Positions 34,669 through 44,247 of a DNA stretch of 64,000 nucleotides are shown here, piece after piece. Source of the stretch: JAOPZW01 sp963807305 (lineage in GTDB: Bacteria; Actinomycetota; Thermoleophilia; Solirubrobacterales; Solirubrobacteraceae); assembly GCA_963807305.1 (NCBI GenBank), contig CAWEBN010000005.1, positions 372,001-436,000 on the forward strand, given 5' to 3'. The first letter of the stretch is position 1, and the number at the start of each line of letters is the position of its first letter. The notes under the pieces were generated by a model. The model made no database searches. It worked only from the letters and a program-made list of their open reading frames with translations, and was not told the DNA's origin. Position numbers and translations under genes: made by a program.

Positions 34669-35850
34669 GTGCCCGTCACCGAACGTCCGATCTTGCTCAC
34701 CGGAGCCACCGGCTTCGTCGGCATGGCCGTGCTCGCGCGCCTGCTGGCCGCCGACCACGAGGTCCACTGCCTCGTGCGCGCCGCCGACGACGCCGAGGCC
34801 GACTCGCGCCTGCGCGCCGTCCTGCACCGCGTGCAGGCCCCGTCGACCGGCCGCGTCGTCGCGATCGCCGGCGACCTGACCGCGCCGCGCCTGGGGCTCG
34901 GCGAGCGCCACGACGAGATCGCCGGGCGCGTAGGAACCGTGATCCACAGCGCGGCCTCGGTCGCCTTCGACCTCCCGATCGAGGAGGCGCGCGCGATCAA
35001 CGTCGAGGGCACCCGGCGCGTGCTCGAGTTCGCGGACGCCGTACCCGACCTGCACCGCGTGGCCTACGTCTCGACCGCCTACGTCGCCGGCGACCGCCGC
35101 GGCACGGTCTACGAGGACGACCGCGAGACGGGGACGTTCCGCAACTCCTACGAGCGCTCCAAGCACGAGGCCGAGGCGGTCGTCCGCTCGAGCACCCTGC
35201 CGTGGACGATCGCGCGTCCGAGCATCGTCGTGGGGGAGAGCACGACCGGCTGGACCGCGTCCTTCAACGTGCTCTACGGGCCGCTGCGGGCCTTCGCCGC
35301 CGGTGCCTTCCCGGTGCTTCCCGCGCGCCGGCGCTCGCCGGTCGACGTGGTGCCGGTCGACTACGTGGCCGATGCGGTCGCGGCGCTCGCGCGCCACCCG
35401 GACGCGGTGGGCGGGACCTTCCATGTGACCGCGGGCTCGCAGGCCTCGAGCGTGGGGGAGATCATGTCGCTGACGAAGGAGCGCTTCGAGCAGCCCGCGC
35501 CGCGGCTCGTCCCGCCGCGCGCCTACCGCCGCCTCCTGCACCCGCTCGTCCTGCGCCGCGCGGCGCCGTCGACGCGCCGGCTGCTGGAGCGCAACGAGGT
35601 CTACTTCCCCTACTTCGCGATGCGCGTGCGCTACGACGACGCTCGCGCCCGCGCGCTGCTCGAGCCGATGGGGATCGCCGCCCCGCGCCTGGAGGACTAC
35701 TACGGGCGGATCATCGAGTTCGCGCGCGCGGCTCGCTGGGGCAAGCGGCCCCTCGACCGCGGTGCCGCTGCGGAGCTGGCAGGCACGTCGTCCGACGTGC
35801 GCACGCCGGTGCTCAGCCCGCCGCGGGGCGCGGCCGCAATGCCCGCGTGA
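34669..35850 (+). CDS. Extended SDR, fatty-acyl reductase/thioester-reductase-like
   Basis: A 393-aa protein with the extended Rossmann fold: TGATGFVGMAVLARLLA at the N-terminus, GDLTAPRLGL, INVEGTRRVLEF, then the catalytic YERSK in the SYERSKHEAEAVVR segment and ARPSIVVGES. This matches the NAD-binding_4 (male-sterility/thioester reductase) group, which reduces activated acids to aldehydes or alcohols. The GTG start at 34669 gives the right length. Its end overlaps the convergent hydrolase gene by 38 bp. Confidence 0.8.
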   Translation: MPVTERPILLTGATGFVGMAVLARLLAADHEVHCLVRAADDAEADSRLRAVLHRVQAPSTGRVVAIAGDLTAPRLGLGERHDEIAGRVGTVIHSAASVAFDLPIEEARAINVEGTRRVLEFADAVPDLHRVAYVSTAYVAGDRRGTVYEDDRETGTFRNSYERSKHEAEAVVRSSTLPWTIARPSIVVGESTTGWTASFNVLYGPLRAFAAGAFPVLPARRRSPVDVVPVDYVADAVAALARHPDAVGGTFHVTAGSQASSVGEIMSLTKERFEQPAPRLVPPRAYRRLLHPLVLRRAAPSTRRLLERNEVYFPYFAMRVRYDDARARALLEPMGIAAPRLEDYYGRIIEFARAARWGKRPLDRGAAAELAGTSSDVRTPVLSPPRGAAAMPA

Positions 35851-36511
35851 GAAAGCGCACGACCACGGCGGTCAGCTCGGGGTCGTGCTGGATCGAGCGG
35901 TGATGACCGCCCGGCACCGCGACCAGGCGGCTGCCGGGCGCGCCCTCGTGCAGCTCGCGCGACACGCTGATCGGCACCGACTCGTCGCCCTCGGCGTGCA
36001 TGAGCAGCAGCCGCTCGCCGAGCGCGGTGGCCGCCGCCTGCTCGTCGGCGTGTGCGAGCAGCGCGTGCAGGCCGTCGTGGTCGGCGCGGAACGAGAAGCG
36101 CCCGTCGCGCAGGCCGCGCGCGAGCAGCTCGCCCGACGCCGGGCAGATCGCGACCACGGCCGCGACGTCCATGCGCGTGCTGGCCATCAGGGCCATGAAC
36201 CCGCCCATGCTCGAGCCGCGCAACGCCACTGGGCCCGGCGGCAGCAGCGTCGCCATGGCGGCGACGTCGTCGAGCGCGTCGGCCCCGAGGGCGCCCTCGC
36301 TCTCGCCGTGCCCGCGCTGGTCGAAGCACACCGCCGCCACGCCCGCGGCGCGCAGCGCGCGGGCCACGTCGAACTGGTTCTCCTTCTGCGAGCCGGCGCC
36401 GTGGACCATGACGACGCCGCCCTGTGCATCGCCGTCGGGCAGGAAGAGGGCATAGGCCAGCCCGTCGCGGGTGCTCAGCTCGGACGGCGGCTCGACGTGG
36501 ACGGCGCGCAC
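35813..36511 (-). CDS. Alpha/beta-hydrolase (serine hydrolase)
   Basis: A 232-aa protein from GTG 36511. VVMVHGAGSQKENQFDVARA has the oxyanion-type HGxG, RGSSMGGFMALMAS is the nucleophile elbow (GxSxG), AEGDESVPIS supplies an Asp and PGGHHRSI the catalytic His. It resembles lysophospholipase-like small hydrolases. Substrate unknown. The GPP34 gene precedes it on the same strand by 11 bp, and its 3' end overlaps the convergent SDR. Confidence 0.85.
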   Translation of the reverse strand: MRAVHVEPPSELSTRDGLAYALFLPDGDAQGGVVMVHGAGSQKENQFDVARALRAAGVAAVCFDQRGHGESEGALGADALDDVAAMATLLPPGPVALRGSSMGGFMALMASTRMDVAAVVAICPASGELLARGLRDGRFSFRADHDGLHALLAHADEQAAATALGERLLLMHAEGDESVPISVSRELHEGAPGSRLVAVPGGHHRSIQHDPELTAVVVRFLTRALRPRPAAG

Positions 36512-36522
36512 GGCGCCGGACT

Positions 36523-37191
36523 CTACGTGCCGACCGCGTCGAGGCGCCGGCGGCGCGTGTCGAGCGCCTCGAGGACGGCCCCGACGACGGGCGGCAGGGT
36601 CGCGCGGCGGGCCTCGAGCGCGCGTTCGTTGCGACCAGACGTGGCGCCCGCGACGCCGCGCAGCATGTCGGTCGAGCGCAGGAGAAGCGCGAGGGCCACG
36701 GCGCTCTCCGGCGCATGGGCGGGGCGCGCGACCGCGTTGCGCACGCGCGTGGCAGCGGCCTCGCGCGCGGCGACGTCGAGGATCTCGAAGGCCTTGTAGC
36801 GGACCGCCTTGCGCAGCCAGCCGGCCTCGCGATACTCCACCAGGCCGAGCTCGACGAGCTCCTCGGTAACGGCATCGGGCGCGAAGACGGCCGCGCGCTC
36901 GCACCACCTGGTGGGCGTCTCGGGGTTGCCCCTCTCCACGCGGGCGACGAGATCCGCGACGAGGGCCGACGTCGCGCCGGCCGGCCCGCGCACGAGGCGC
37001 CGGTGGTCGACGACGAAGCGCCGCGTCCCTGCGAGCGCGACGGCCCCGTCGAACCCCGCGTCGATGAGCAGGCCGGCGGCGGGCAGCAGGTCGTCCTCGG
37101 GGCTGCCGAGCCAGCCGCCGCTGAGCAGGGTCGCGTCCCAGCGCACGGGGAGCGTGGTCGTGGCGGCGTGGAGAGCGAGCAGCGGCGTCAT
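36523..37191 (-). CDS. GPP34 (Golgi phosphoprotein 3)-family protein
   Basis: A 222-aa protein from MTPLLALHAATTT. It has the pattern of the GPP34 family: a start in LLALHAATTTLPVR, LLPAAGLLIDAGFDGAVALAG, then VTEELVELGLVEYREAGWLR and KAFEILDVAAREAAATRVRN. Eukaryotic GOLPH3 binds phosphatidylinositol 4-phosphate and retains Golgi enzymes. Actinobacterial relatives are uncharacterised. It lies 70 bp from the divergent lysA start. Confidence 0.75.
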   Translation of the reverse strand: MTPLLALHAATTTLPVRWDATLLSGGWLGSPEDDLLPAAGLLIDAGFDGAVALAGTRRFVVDHRRLVRGPAGATSALVADLVARVERGNPETPTRWCERAAVFAPDAVTEELVELGLVEYREAGWLRKAVRYKAFEILDVAAREAAATRVRNAVARPAHAPESAVALALLLRSTDMLRGVAGATSGRNERALEARRATLPPVVGAVLEALDTRRRRLDAVGT

Positions 37192-37261
37192 GGCGTTCTG
37201 CTGGAGAGACGGGTGCGCGGCCCGATTGCTTCCGCAACGAACGGCTAGCCTTCCGCGCGCC

Positions 37262-38581
37262 ATGGCGGCCCAGCTCAGCCACGTCTATCCACTCGGCAGC
37301 CGGGTCACCGAGGCCGGGCACCTCGAGCTGGGCGGATGCGACGCGATCGCGCTCGCGCGCGAGTTCGGCACGCCGGCCTACGTCGTCGTCGAGGACGACG
37401 TCCGCGAGCGAGCGCGGGCCTTCGTCGCCGCCTACGCCGCACGCTGCGACGACTTCGAGGTCCACTTCGCCTCGAAGGCCTTCCCGTGCACGGCGGTGCT
37501 GCGGATCCTGTGCGACGAGGGCCTGGCGTGCGACGTCGCCTCGGGCGGCGAGCTGGCGATCGCGCTCCGGGCCGGCTTCGACCCCGCGCGCATCCACCTG
37601 CACGGCAACGCCAAGTCCGCGCGGGAGATCGCCGAGGCGGTCGACGCGGGCGTCGGGCACGTGGTGGTCGACAACCACACCGACATCGACCTGCTCGAGG
37701 AGGTCGTGCCCGCGGGCGCGGTGCAGCGTGTGCAGCTGCGCGTGGCGCCCGGCATCAGTCCCGACACGCACCCGTCGATCTCGACGGGCGGGCCGAACAC
37801 GAAATTCGGCTTCGGGCTGCAGTCGGCGCCGGCCGCGATCGAGCGCCTCGACGCGTCGGACCGGCTCGAGCTCGAGGGCCTGCACCTGCACATCGGGTCG
37901 CAGATCTACGACGTCGGGAGCTTCCGGACGGCGCTGGAGGCCATGGCCGGGCTCGCGTCGCACGGCATGGTCAACCTCGGCGGCGGCCTCGGCGTCGCGT
38001 ACGTGAGCGCCGAGCACCCGCCGACGATCGAGGACTACGTGGCGGCCAAGGTCTCCGCGGTCCACGACGTCATGGGCCCGGGCGTGCGCATCCTCGACGA
38101 GCCGGGGCGCGCGCTCGTCGCCAACTCGACCGTCACCCTGTACACGGTGCAGTCCATGAAGCGCAACGTCGACCTCTACGTCGCCGTCGACGGCGGCATG
38201 TCCGACAACCTGCGCCCGATGCTCTACGGCGCACGCTACGAGGCACAGGTCGCGTCGCGCTTCGGGGGCGGCACGTACTGCCACCTGGTGGGCAAGCACT
38301 GCGAGTCGGGCGACCTGATCGTGCGCGACGCCGAGCTGGCCGATCCGCGCGTGGGCGACGTCGTCGTCACGCCGGCCACGGGCGCCTACGGCTTCTCGAT
38401 GTCGAACACCTACAACGGCGTGCCGCGGGCCCCGGTCGTGATGGTCAAGGACGGCGACGCGCGCGTCGTCGTCCGGCGCGAGACCTACCAGGACCTGCTG
38501 GCGCGGGACGTCGAGCACCCCCGCCGGCACTCGCTCAGGGCTCGTAGCGACGCCGAGGGGGGACCCCGTGGGCCCGCCTGA
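37262..38581 (+). CDS. lysA: Diaminopimelate decarboxylase
   Basis: A 439-aa PLP enzyme of the alanine-racemase fold. PLP Lys in HFASKAFPC, substrate-pocket HIGSQIYDVG, EPGRALVANSTVTLY and the active-site Cys in LVGKHCESGDLIV. It makes L-lysine from meso-DAP. It begins the lysA-hom-thrC operon and overlaps hom by 14 bp, so lysine and threonine syntheses are co-transcribed here. Confidence 0.95.
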   Translation: MAAQLSHVYPLGSRVTEAGHLELGGCDAIALAREFGTPAYVVVEDDVRERARAFVAAYAARCDDFEVHFASKAFPCTAVLRILCDEGLACDVASGGELAIALRAGFDPARIHLHGNAKSAREIAEAVDAGVGHVVVDNHTDIDLLEEVVPAGAVQRVQLRVAPGISPDTHPSISTGGPNTKFGFGLQSAPAAIERLDASDRLELEGLHLHIGSQIYDVGSFRTALEAMAGLASHGMVNLGGGLGVAYVSAEHPPTIEDYVAAKVSAVHDVMGPGVRILDEPGRALVANSTVTLYTVQSMKRNVDLYVAVDGGMSDNLRPMLYGARYEAQVASRFGGGTYCHLVGKHCESGDLIVRDAELADPRVGDVVVTPATGAYGFSMSNTYNGVPRAPVVMVKDGDARVVVRRETYQDLLARDVEHPRRHSLRARSDAEGGPRGPA

Positions 38582-39797
38582 GCGCTTCGGCGTGGGGCTG
38601 CTCGGATTCGGGACGGTGGGCTCGGCCTTCGCCGAGCTGCTGGAGGCGCGCGCAGACGAGGTCGAGGCCGTCACCGGCCTGCGTCCCGAGCTCAGCGGCG
38701 TGCTGACCCGTTCGCGCGGCTCGTTCGACGAGATCCTCGCCGGATCGGATCTCGTGGTCGAGGTCATGGGCGGCCTCGATCCCGCGCGCGACTACGTCCT
38801 GCGCGCGATGGCGGCCGGCAAGCACGTCGTCACGGCCAACAAGCAGCTGCTCTCCCAACACGGCGAGGAGCTGTGGGCGGCGGCGCGCTCGCACGGCGTC
38901 CAGCTGCGCTTCGAGGCCGCCGTGGCCGGGGTCGTGCCCGTGATCCGGGTGCTGCAGGAGTCCCTCGCCGCGGCCCACGTCGACCGCCTGCACGGCATCG
39001 TCAACGGGACGACGAACTTCATCCTCAGCCGGATGGCCGACACGGGCGCGTCATACGAGGACGCGCTGGCCGAGGCCCAGACGCTGGGCTACGCCGAGGC
39101 CGATCCCACCGATGACGTCAACGGCAAGGACGCGGCGGCGAAGATGGCGATCCTCGCGCGGCTGGCCTTCAACACGCCCGTGCACCTCGACCAGGTGCCC
39201 TACGAGGGCATCGAGGCCATCACGGCCGACGACATGGAGTACGCGCGCGAACTCGGGCTCGGTCTGAAGCTGATCGGCACCGCCGAGCGGGTCGGCGGCG
39301 GCCTGAGCGTGCGCGTGCACCCCGTCTTCCTCTACGGCGAGCACCCGCTGGCCAGCGTCAACGGGCCCTTCAACGCGGTGACCATCGAGTCGCAGGCGAT
39401 CACCGAGATCACCCTGAGCGGGCCGGGCGCCGGCGGGCCGCAGACGGCGAGCGCGGTGCTCGGCGACGTGATCAGCGCGATGATCCCGCCCGCGTCGACG
39501 CCGGAGACGACCGACCGCCTGGAGATCGTGACCGACGTCGAGTCGGCCTTCTACCTGCACCTCGAGGTCGCGGACCGCCCGGGTGTGCTGGCCCAGGTCG
39601 CCCAGCTGATGGGCCTCCAGGGGGCATCCATCCGGAGCTTCGTGCAGAAGGGGCTCGGGGAGAACGCCCGCCTGGTGATGGTCACCCATCCGCTGCTCGA
39701 GTCGAAGTTCTACGCCGCCCTGGAGCTCATCGGCGGGCTGGACTTCATGCGCTCGCGCCCTCGAGCGATCCGCGTGATCGACGAGGAGTTCCTGTAG
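38568..39797 (+). CDS. hom: Homoserine dehydrogenase with ACT domain
   Basis: A 409-aa protein with GTG start. NAD(P) fold GLLGFGTVGSAF, catalytic core NGTTNFILSRM then DDVNGKDAAAKMAILA, and a C-terminal ACT domain (EVADRPGVLAQVAQLMGLQG) for feedback. It reduces aspartate semialdehyde to homoserine. It lies between lysA (overlap) and thrC (4 bp). Confidence 0.96.
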   Translation: MGPPERFGVGLLGFGTVGSAFAELLEARADEVEAVTGLRPELSGVLTRSRGSFDEILAGSDLVVEVMGGLDPARDYVLRAMAAGKHVVTANKQLLSQHGEELWAAARSHGVQLRFEAAVAGVVPVIRVLQESLAAAHVDRLHGIVNGTTNFILSRMADTGASYEDALAEAQTLGYAEADPTDDVNGKDAAAKMAILARLAFNTPVHLDQVPYEGIEAITADDMEYARELGLGLKLIGTAERVGGGLSVRVHPVFLYGEHPLASVNGPFNAVTIESQAITEITLSGPGAGGPQTASAVLGDVISAMIPPASTPETTDRLEIVTDVESAFYLHLEVADRPGVLAQVAQLMGLQGASIRSFVQKGLGENARLVMVTHPLLESKFYAALELIGGLDFMRSRPRAIRVIDEEFL

Positions 39798-39801
39798 GGC
39801 C

Positions 39802-40821
39802 ATGGCCGGCCTCATCGAGCGCTACCGCGACCGGCTCCCGTTCGCTCCCGACGACCCCGTCGTCTCGCTGCAGGAGGGCTCCACGCCGCTCGTGCCGGCC
39901 CCACGGCTGAGCGACCGGGTCGGGGCCGAGGTGTGGCTGAAGTTGGAGGGGACGAACCCCACCGGGTCGTTCAAGGACCGCGGGATGACGTGCGCGGTGA
40001 GCGATGCGGTCCGCTCGGGCGCCGAGATGGTCATCTGCGCCTCGACCGGCAACACCGCCGCCTCGCTGGCCGCCTACGCGGCGCGCGCCGGCATCGGCGG
40101 AGCGGTGATCGTTCCCGAGGGCAAGATCGCCGCCGGCAAGCTGGCGCAGGCGCTCATGCACGGCGCCCGCGTGGTGGCGCTGCGCGGCAACTTCGACGAG
40201 GCGCTGAAGCTCGTGCGCGAGCTCACGCAGCGCCACCCGATCGCGCTGGTCAACAGCGTCAACCCGTTCCGGCTGGAGGGCCAGAAGACCGCGGCCTTCG
40301 AGCTCCTCGAAGAGCTCGGCCCGGAGCGCCCGCTCGACGCGTTGTGCATCCCCGTCGGCAACGCCGGCAACATCACCGCCTACTGGAAGGGCTTTCGCGA
40401 GTCCGATGCGTCCCCGCGCATGCTCGGCTTCCAGGCCGCGGGCGCCGCGCCGCTCGTCCACGGAGCCCCCGTCGAGAAGCCCGAGACCGTCGCCAGCGCG
40501 ATCCGCATCGGCAACCCGGCGCGCTGGGAGGAGGCGATGACCGCGGTCACCGAGTCGCGCGGCGCCATCGAGGCCGTCACCGACCAGGAGATCCTCACCG
40601 CCTACCGGCTGCTCGCCGCCTCGGAGGGCGTCTTCTGCGAGCCCGCGAGCGCCGCGTCCGTGGCCGGGCTCCTCAAGCACGGGGCGCAGGGCGCGTCGCG
40701 CGTGGTCTGTGTGCTCACCGGCCACGGGCTGAAGGACCCGCAGACGGCGCTCGAGCAGTCGGGCTCGGTCGTGCCCTGCGAGCCAGAGCTCTCCGCGGTC
40801 GAGCGGGCCGTGCTCGGCTGA
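39802..40821 (+). CDS. thrC: Threonine synthase
   Basis: A 339-aa PLP enzyme. PLP Lys in NPTGSFKDRGMTCAV, phosphate-binding PVGNAGNITAYW and the end with AASEGVFCEPASAASVAG. It forms threonine from phosphohomoserine. The kinase that makes this substrate (thrB) lies at 57.1 kb, not in this operon. No regulator or terminator is obvious in the 112 bp that follow. Confidence 0.95.
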   Translation: MAGLIERYRDRLPFAPDDPVVSLQEGSTPLVPAPRLSDRVGAEVWLKLEGTNPTGSFKDRGMTCAVSDAVRSGAEMVICASTGNTAASLAAYAARAGIGGAVIVPEGKIAAGKLAQALMHGARVVALRGNFDEALKLVRELTQRHPIALVNSVNPFRLEGQKTAAFELLEELGPERPLDALCIPVGNAGNITAYWKGFRESDASPRMLGFQAAGAAPLVHGAPVEKPETVASAIRIGNPARWEEAMTAVTESRGAIEAVTDQEILTAYRLLAASEGVFCEPASAASVAGLLKHGAQGASRVVCVLTGHGLKDPQTALEQSGSVVPCEPELSAVERAVLG

Positions 40822-40933
40822 GCTGCGGGCAGAGCCTCGCTGACGCGGACATGACGGCCTCGTGACGGTGACCTGACGAGGCCCCCGCCACCATGCCGGG
40901 CCGGCAGTCCCACCGAACCGCACAGAGGCACCG

Positions 40934-41206
40934 ATGACCGAACTCACCCCCCAGGCCCTGGCGCAGACGCGGCGCTGGGTGACCTTGCTCGCCACCGACG
41001 AAACGGCGCCCGCCTGGTATCCGTTCATCGGCTACAGCACGCCCGCATCCCTGCGCGCCGCGGCCCAGTGGCTGGTCGACCGCGGCCACGCTCCAGGCCT
41101 GCAGCACGAGATGGTGTGCATCCTGTTGGCGCTCTTCGTCGTCGATGTCGCCTCCGAGGCGGACGGCGAGCTCGACGGGGCGTTCATCCCGAGGGACGCG
41201 GCCTGA
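40934..41206 (+). CDS. Unknown 90-aa protein
   Basis: A small soluble protein. WVTLLATDETAPAWYPFIGY and LQHEMVCILLALFVVDVASE are its main blocks, and it has one Cys. No family recognised. It ends 2 bp before the end of the convergent YbdK-type gene. GC third-position use fits a real gene. Confidence 0.5.
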   Translation: MTELTPQALAQTRRWVTLLATDETAPAWYPFIGYSTPASLRAAAQWLVDRGHAPGLQHEMVCILLALFVVDVASEADGELDGAFIPRDAA

Positions 41207-41208
41207 CG

Positions 41209-42387
41209 CTAGGCCGCCTGCCGGGCCGGGTCGACGCCGTCGTCGGCCTCGATCGGCACCTCGCCGGCGTGGGCGCGGGCGAGTCGCGCGACGACGCCCC
41301 GTAGGTCGCCTTCGTGAGCCCACGCGACCTGGCGCGACGCGCCGTTGCGCGCCGCGAGGCGGCGGACCGCCGCCAGCTCGCGCTCGCAGCCGAGCACGCC
41401 GGCCCAGGGGCGGCACGCAGCGAGGATCGCGTCGAGCCGATCGACGGCCGTTATCCGCCGACCCGAGGCGGCGTCGATCATGAGGGCCCGCATGCCGTCC
41501 CGCGCCGCCAGGAAGCGGTTCGCCTCGATGAGCTCGCCGGCCGGCGGCTCGTCGGCGCCGCCGTCGGGGCGCTCGAACTCGAGAAGCGCAAGCGACTGGA
41601 CGAGGGCGGCGAGGGCGCCGACGTCCTCGACCGTCGTCTGGGCGTCCATGACGCGGATCTCGACCGTGCCGTAACGCGGCTGCAGCCTGGCGTCCCACCA
41701 CAGCAGGGAGGGGTCCGCGATGGCCCCCGAGCGCAGGAGCGCGTCGACCATCCCGACCCAGTCGGCGTATCCGCGAAAGGCGCGTGGCAGGCCGGTGCGC
41801 GGAAAAGCGTCGAAAAGGGTGGTGCGCGTCGACGCGAAGCCCGTCGCCCTACCCTGCCAGAACGGGGAGTTCGCCGACAGCCCGAGCAGGAGCGGCAGGT
41901 GGACGCGCAGCCGGTTCAGGAGCCTGACCGCAGCGTGCGGGCTGGCGATCCCGACGTGGACGTGTGTGGCGAGGGTCGGCTCGCGCCGGGCGAGCACCCG
42001 CATCGACGCGTCGATCTGGCGGTAGCGCGTGTGCGACGAGACGATCGTGTCGCTCCCCACCGCCGACGGGTGCATGCCGGCGACGCCGGCGCGGAGCCCG
42101 TGCCGGGCCAGCGCATGCGAGAGCTTGCAGCGCAGTTCGGCCAACTCCGTGACCGCATCGCCGACCCGGCGATGGACCCCGGTGGTGACCTCCATCACGG
42201 CTGCGTGGGTTTCCTGCGTCATGCGATCGCGAAGCCCGGACCCCAGGCCCGCGATCACCTCGTCCGAGCGGAAGGCCAGCGACCAGTCGCGCGGGTCGAG
42301 GAGCATGAACTCCTCCTCGATCCCGATGGTGAACGCGCTGGATGGCGAGTCCGCCCGCCATGCCGCCCACGCTGGGAGGATCGTCAT
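41209..42387 (-). CDS. Carboxylate-amine ligase, YbdK-type (gamma-GCS-like)
   Basis: A 392-aa protein from MTILPAW. The ATP-grasp-like glutamate-cysteine ligase type 2 fold shows FTIGIEEEFMLLDP, EVTTGVHRRV, VAGMHPSAVGSD and THVHVGIASPHAAVRLLN. Also seen are SLLWWDARLQPRYGTVEIRV, with metal-binding residues. YbdK has weak gamma-glutamylcysteine synthetase activity; natural substrate not settled. It is convergent with the 90-aa gene. Confidence 0.9.
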   Translation of the reverse strand: MTILPAWAAWRADSPSSAFTIGIEEEFMLLDPRDWSLAFRSDEVIAGLGSGLRDRMTQETHAAVMEVTTGVHRRVGDAVTELAELRCKLSHALARHGLRAGVAGMHPSAVGSDTIVSSHTRYRQIDASMRVLARREPTLATHVHVGIASPHAAVRLLNRLRVHLPLLLGLSANSPFWQGRATGFASTRTTLFDAFPRTGLPRAFRGYADWVGMVDALLRSGAIADPSLLWWDARLQPRYGTVEIRVMDAQTTVEDVGALAALVQSLALLEFERPDGGADEPPAGELIEANRFLAARDGMRALMIDAASGRRITAVDRLDAILAACRPWAGVLGCERELAAVRRLAARNGASRQVAWAHEGDLRGVVARLARAHAGEVPIEADDGVDPARQAA

Positions 42388-42596
42388 CGCCCGAGCCTCG
42401 CGGCTCGGCCACGCCGTGTAAATCGGGTCGTTCCCCTGAACTTTGCGCCGGTCCCCCGAGCTTGCCATGGCCGCGGCGGGAGCCACGCCGCATCTCGCCG
42501 ATTCACCGCTCTGCTCCGCGCCCTCGCGGACGAGGCACGTGCCGCGGCGCAGCGCGCCGAGGATCCCGGATTGCCGGGCCCGCCATAGTGGTGGGC

Positions 42597-43043
42597 ATGG
42601 ATGTGCCCCAGGGGCTGCGTGACATCGAGAGCCGCGCCGACTGCGAGCGGCTGGTGCGCGCCTTCTACGGGCGTGCGCTCGAGGATCCGATCATCGGGTT
42701 CATCTTCGTCGACGTCGCGAAGCTCGACCTCGAGGCACACGTCCCCCGGCTCACGTCGTTCTGGGAGACCATTCTCCTGGGCGCCCAGTCCTACGGCGGC
42801 GGGGCGTTCCGCCCGCACGCGCAGCTCCACGGCAAGGTCCGATTGCGCCGCGGGCACTTCGAGCGGTGGCTGGCGCTCTGGGCCGGCACGGTCGACGAGC
42901 TGTTCGCCGGCGACCGCGCCGAGCTGGCCAAGACGCATGCCGTTCGGGTGGCCCGGGCGTTCCACGGACGCCTCGAGGAGATGGCGTCAGCCGTCGATGC
43001 GGCGCCCGTGCCGAGCGGCCTGACGGTGACGCAGCACGGCTGA
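42597..43043 (+). CDS. Group III truncated hemoglobin
   Basis: A 148-aa globin. AFYGRALEDPIIGFIFVDVA, then RLTSFWETILLGAQSYGGG, with the proximal His in RRGHFERWLALW, which match group III truncated globins. Such proteins bind O2 or NO and may act as NO dioxygenases or peroxidase-like proteins. It starts at ATG 42597 and is convergent with transaldolase (34 bp). Confidence 0.88.
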   Translation: MDVPQGLRDIESRADCERLVRAFYGRALEDPIIGFIFVDVAKLDLEAHVPRLTSFWETILLGAQSYGGGAFRPHAQLHGKVRLRRGHFERWLALWAGTVDELFAGDRAELAKTHAVRVARAFHGRLEEMASAVDAAPVPSGLTVTQHG

Positions 43044-43077
43044 CGGCGCCAACTGCCCGGCGGGCACCGAGCGCCGC

Positions 43078-44187
43078 CTACGACACGGCTATGCGCTGGC
43101 GCTTGCGCGCGATCGCTTCGAGCATCTGCCCGTAGGCGTCGGCGAACTGCTGCACCCCGGCGCGTTCGAGGTCGGCGGTGATCTCGTCGAGATCGACACC
43201 CGCCTCTGCCAGCGCGGCGAGATCGGCGCGCGCGCGGTCGACGTCGTCGAGCACGGTGAAGCGGTCGGGTGCGGGATCGGGCGCGTCGCGGAACGCATCC
43301 AGCGTCGCGTCGGGCACGGTGGTGACCGTGCTCTCGCCGATCAGCCCGTCGATGTAGAGCGTCGGCGAGTACGCCGGGTTCTTGCCGCCGGTCGACGCCC
43401 ACAGCGGGCGCTGCGGGTTCGCTCCGGCGGCCGCGAGCCGCTCCCACGCCGGGCCGGAATGGGTGGGGAGGAACACGTCGGCATATGCGAGCTTCGCGTT
43501 GGCGACGGCGATACGGCCGCGCAGCGGCGAGTCCTCGGGCAGCCGCGCGTCGGCCTGCACATCGATGCGCGAGACGAAGAAGCTGGCGACCGACGCGATC
43601 GCGCTGACGTCCTCCCCGGCGTCGACGCGCTCCTTCAGCGCCGCGACGTAGGCCTCGGCGATCTGGCGGTACCGCTCGCGGGAGAACAGCAGCGTCATGT
43701 TGATGTTGAGGCCGTCGCGCGTCAGGCGGCGGAACGCCTCGACCCCCGCGTCGGTGCCCGGGACCTTGACCATCACGTTCGGCCGGTCGACCAGCGCGCG
43801 GAGCTCGTGCGCGCGCACCACGGCCGGCTCGACCTCGAAGGCGAGATCCGCCTCCTCCTCGATCGAGATGTAGCCATCGCGACCGCCGGTGCGGTCCCAG
43901 ACCGGGCGGATGAGGTCGCAGGCGCGCTGGATGTCCTCGATCCAGCAGCGCTCGAAGACCTGCGTGTCGCTGTCGGACGCGGGCGCCGCCCCGAGCTCGT
44001 CGTCGTACACGTCGGAGTCGAGCACCGCCTTGGCGAAGATCGACGGGTTCGACGTCCCCCCGGTCACGTGATCCTGATCGGCGAGCCGGGCGAGATGACC
44101 TCCGGCGAGGGCAGGGCGGGCCACGTTGTCGTACCAGACGCTCTGTCCCAACGCGGCGACTGCGGCCCAACGGCTCTCGGCACTCAT
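43078..44187 (-). CDS. tal: Transaldolase
   Basis: A 369-aa protein. Schiff-base Lys in NVMVKVPGTDAGVEAFRRL, GGTSNPSIFAKAVL at the N-terminus, and STGGKNPAYSPTLYIDGLIG, which are typical of actinobacterial transaldolases. It moves the three-carbon unit in the non-oxidative pentose phosphate pathway. It stands last in a six-gene minus-strand run, after a 107-bp gap with a hairpin, so it may have its own promoter. Confidence 0.94.
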   Translation of the reverse strand: MSAESRWAAVAALGQSVWYDNVARPALAGGHLARLADQDHVTGGTSNPSIFAKAVLDSDVYDDELGAAPASDSDTQVFERCWIEDIQRACDLIRPVWDRTGGRDGYISIEEEADLAFEVEPAVVRAHELRALVDRPNVMVKVPGTDAGVEAFRRLTRDGLNINMTLLFSRERYRQIAEAYVAALKERVDAGEDVSAIASVASFFVSRIDVQADARLPEDSPLRGRIAVANAKLAYADVFLPTHSGPAWERLAAAGANPQRPLWASTGGKNPAYSPTLYIDGLIGESTVTTVPDATLDAFRDAPDPAPDRFTVLDDVDRARADLAALAEAGVDLDEITADLERAGVQQFADAYGQMLEAIARKRQRIAVS

Positions 44188-44247
44188 GGCTGCTCCTCGG
44201 GTCTCGGTACTCGAATCAACATGATGGCGCAGCCGCGCCTCCGGCCG

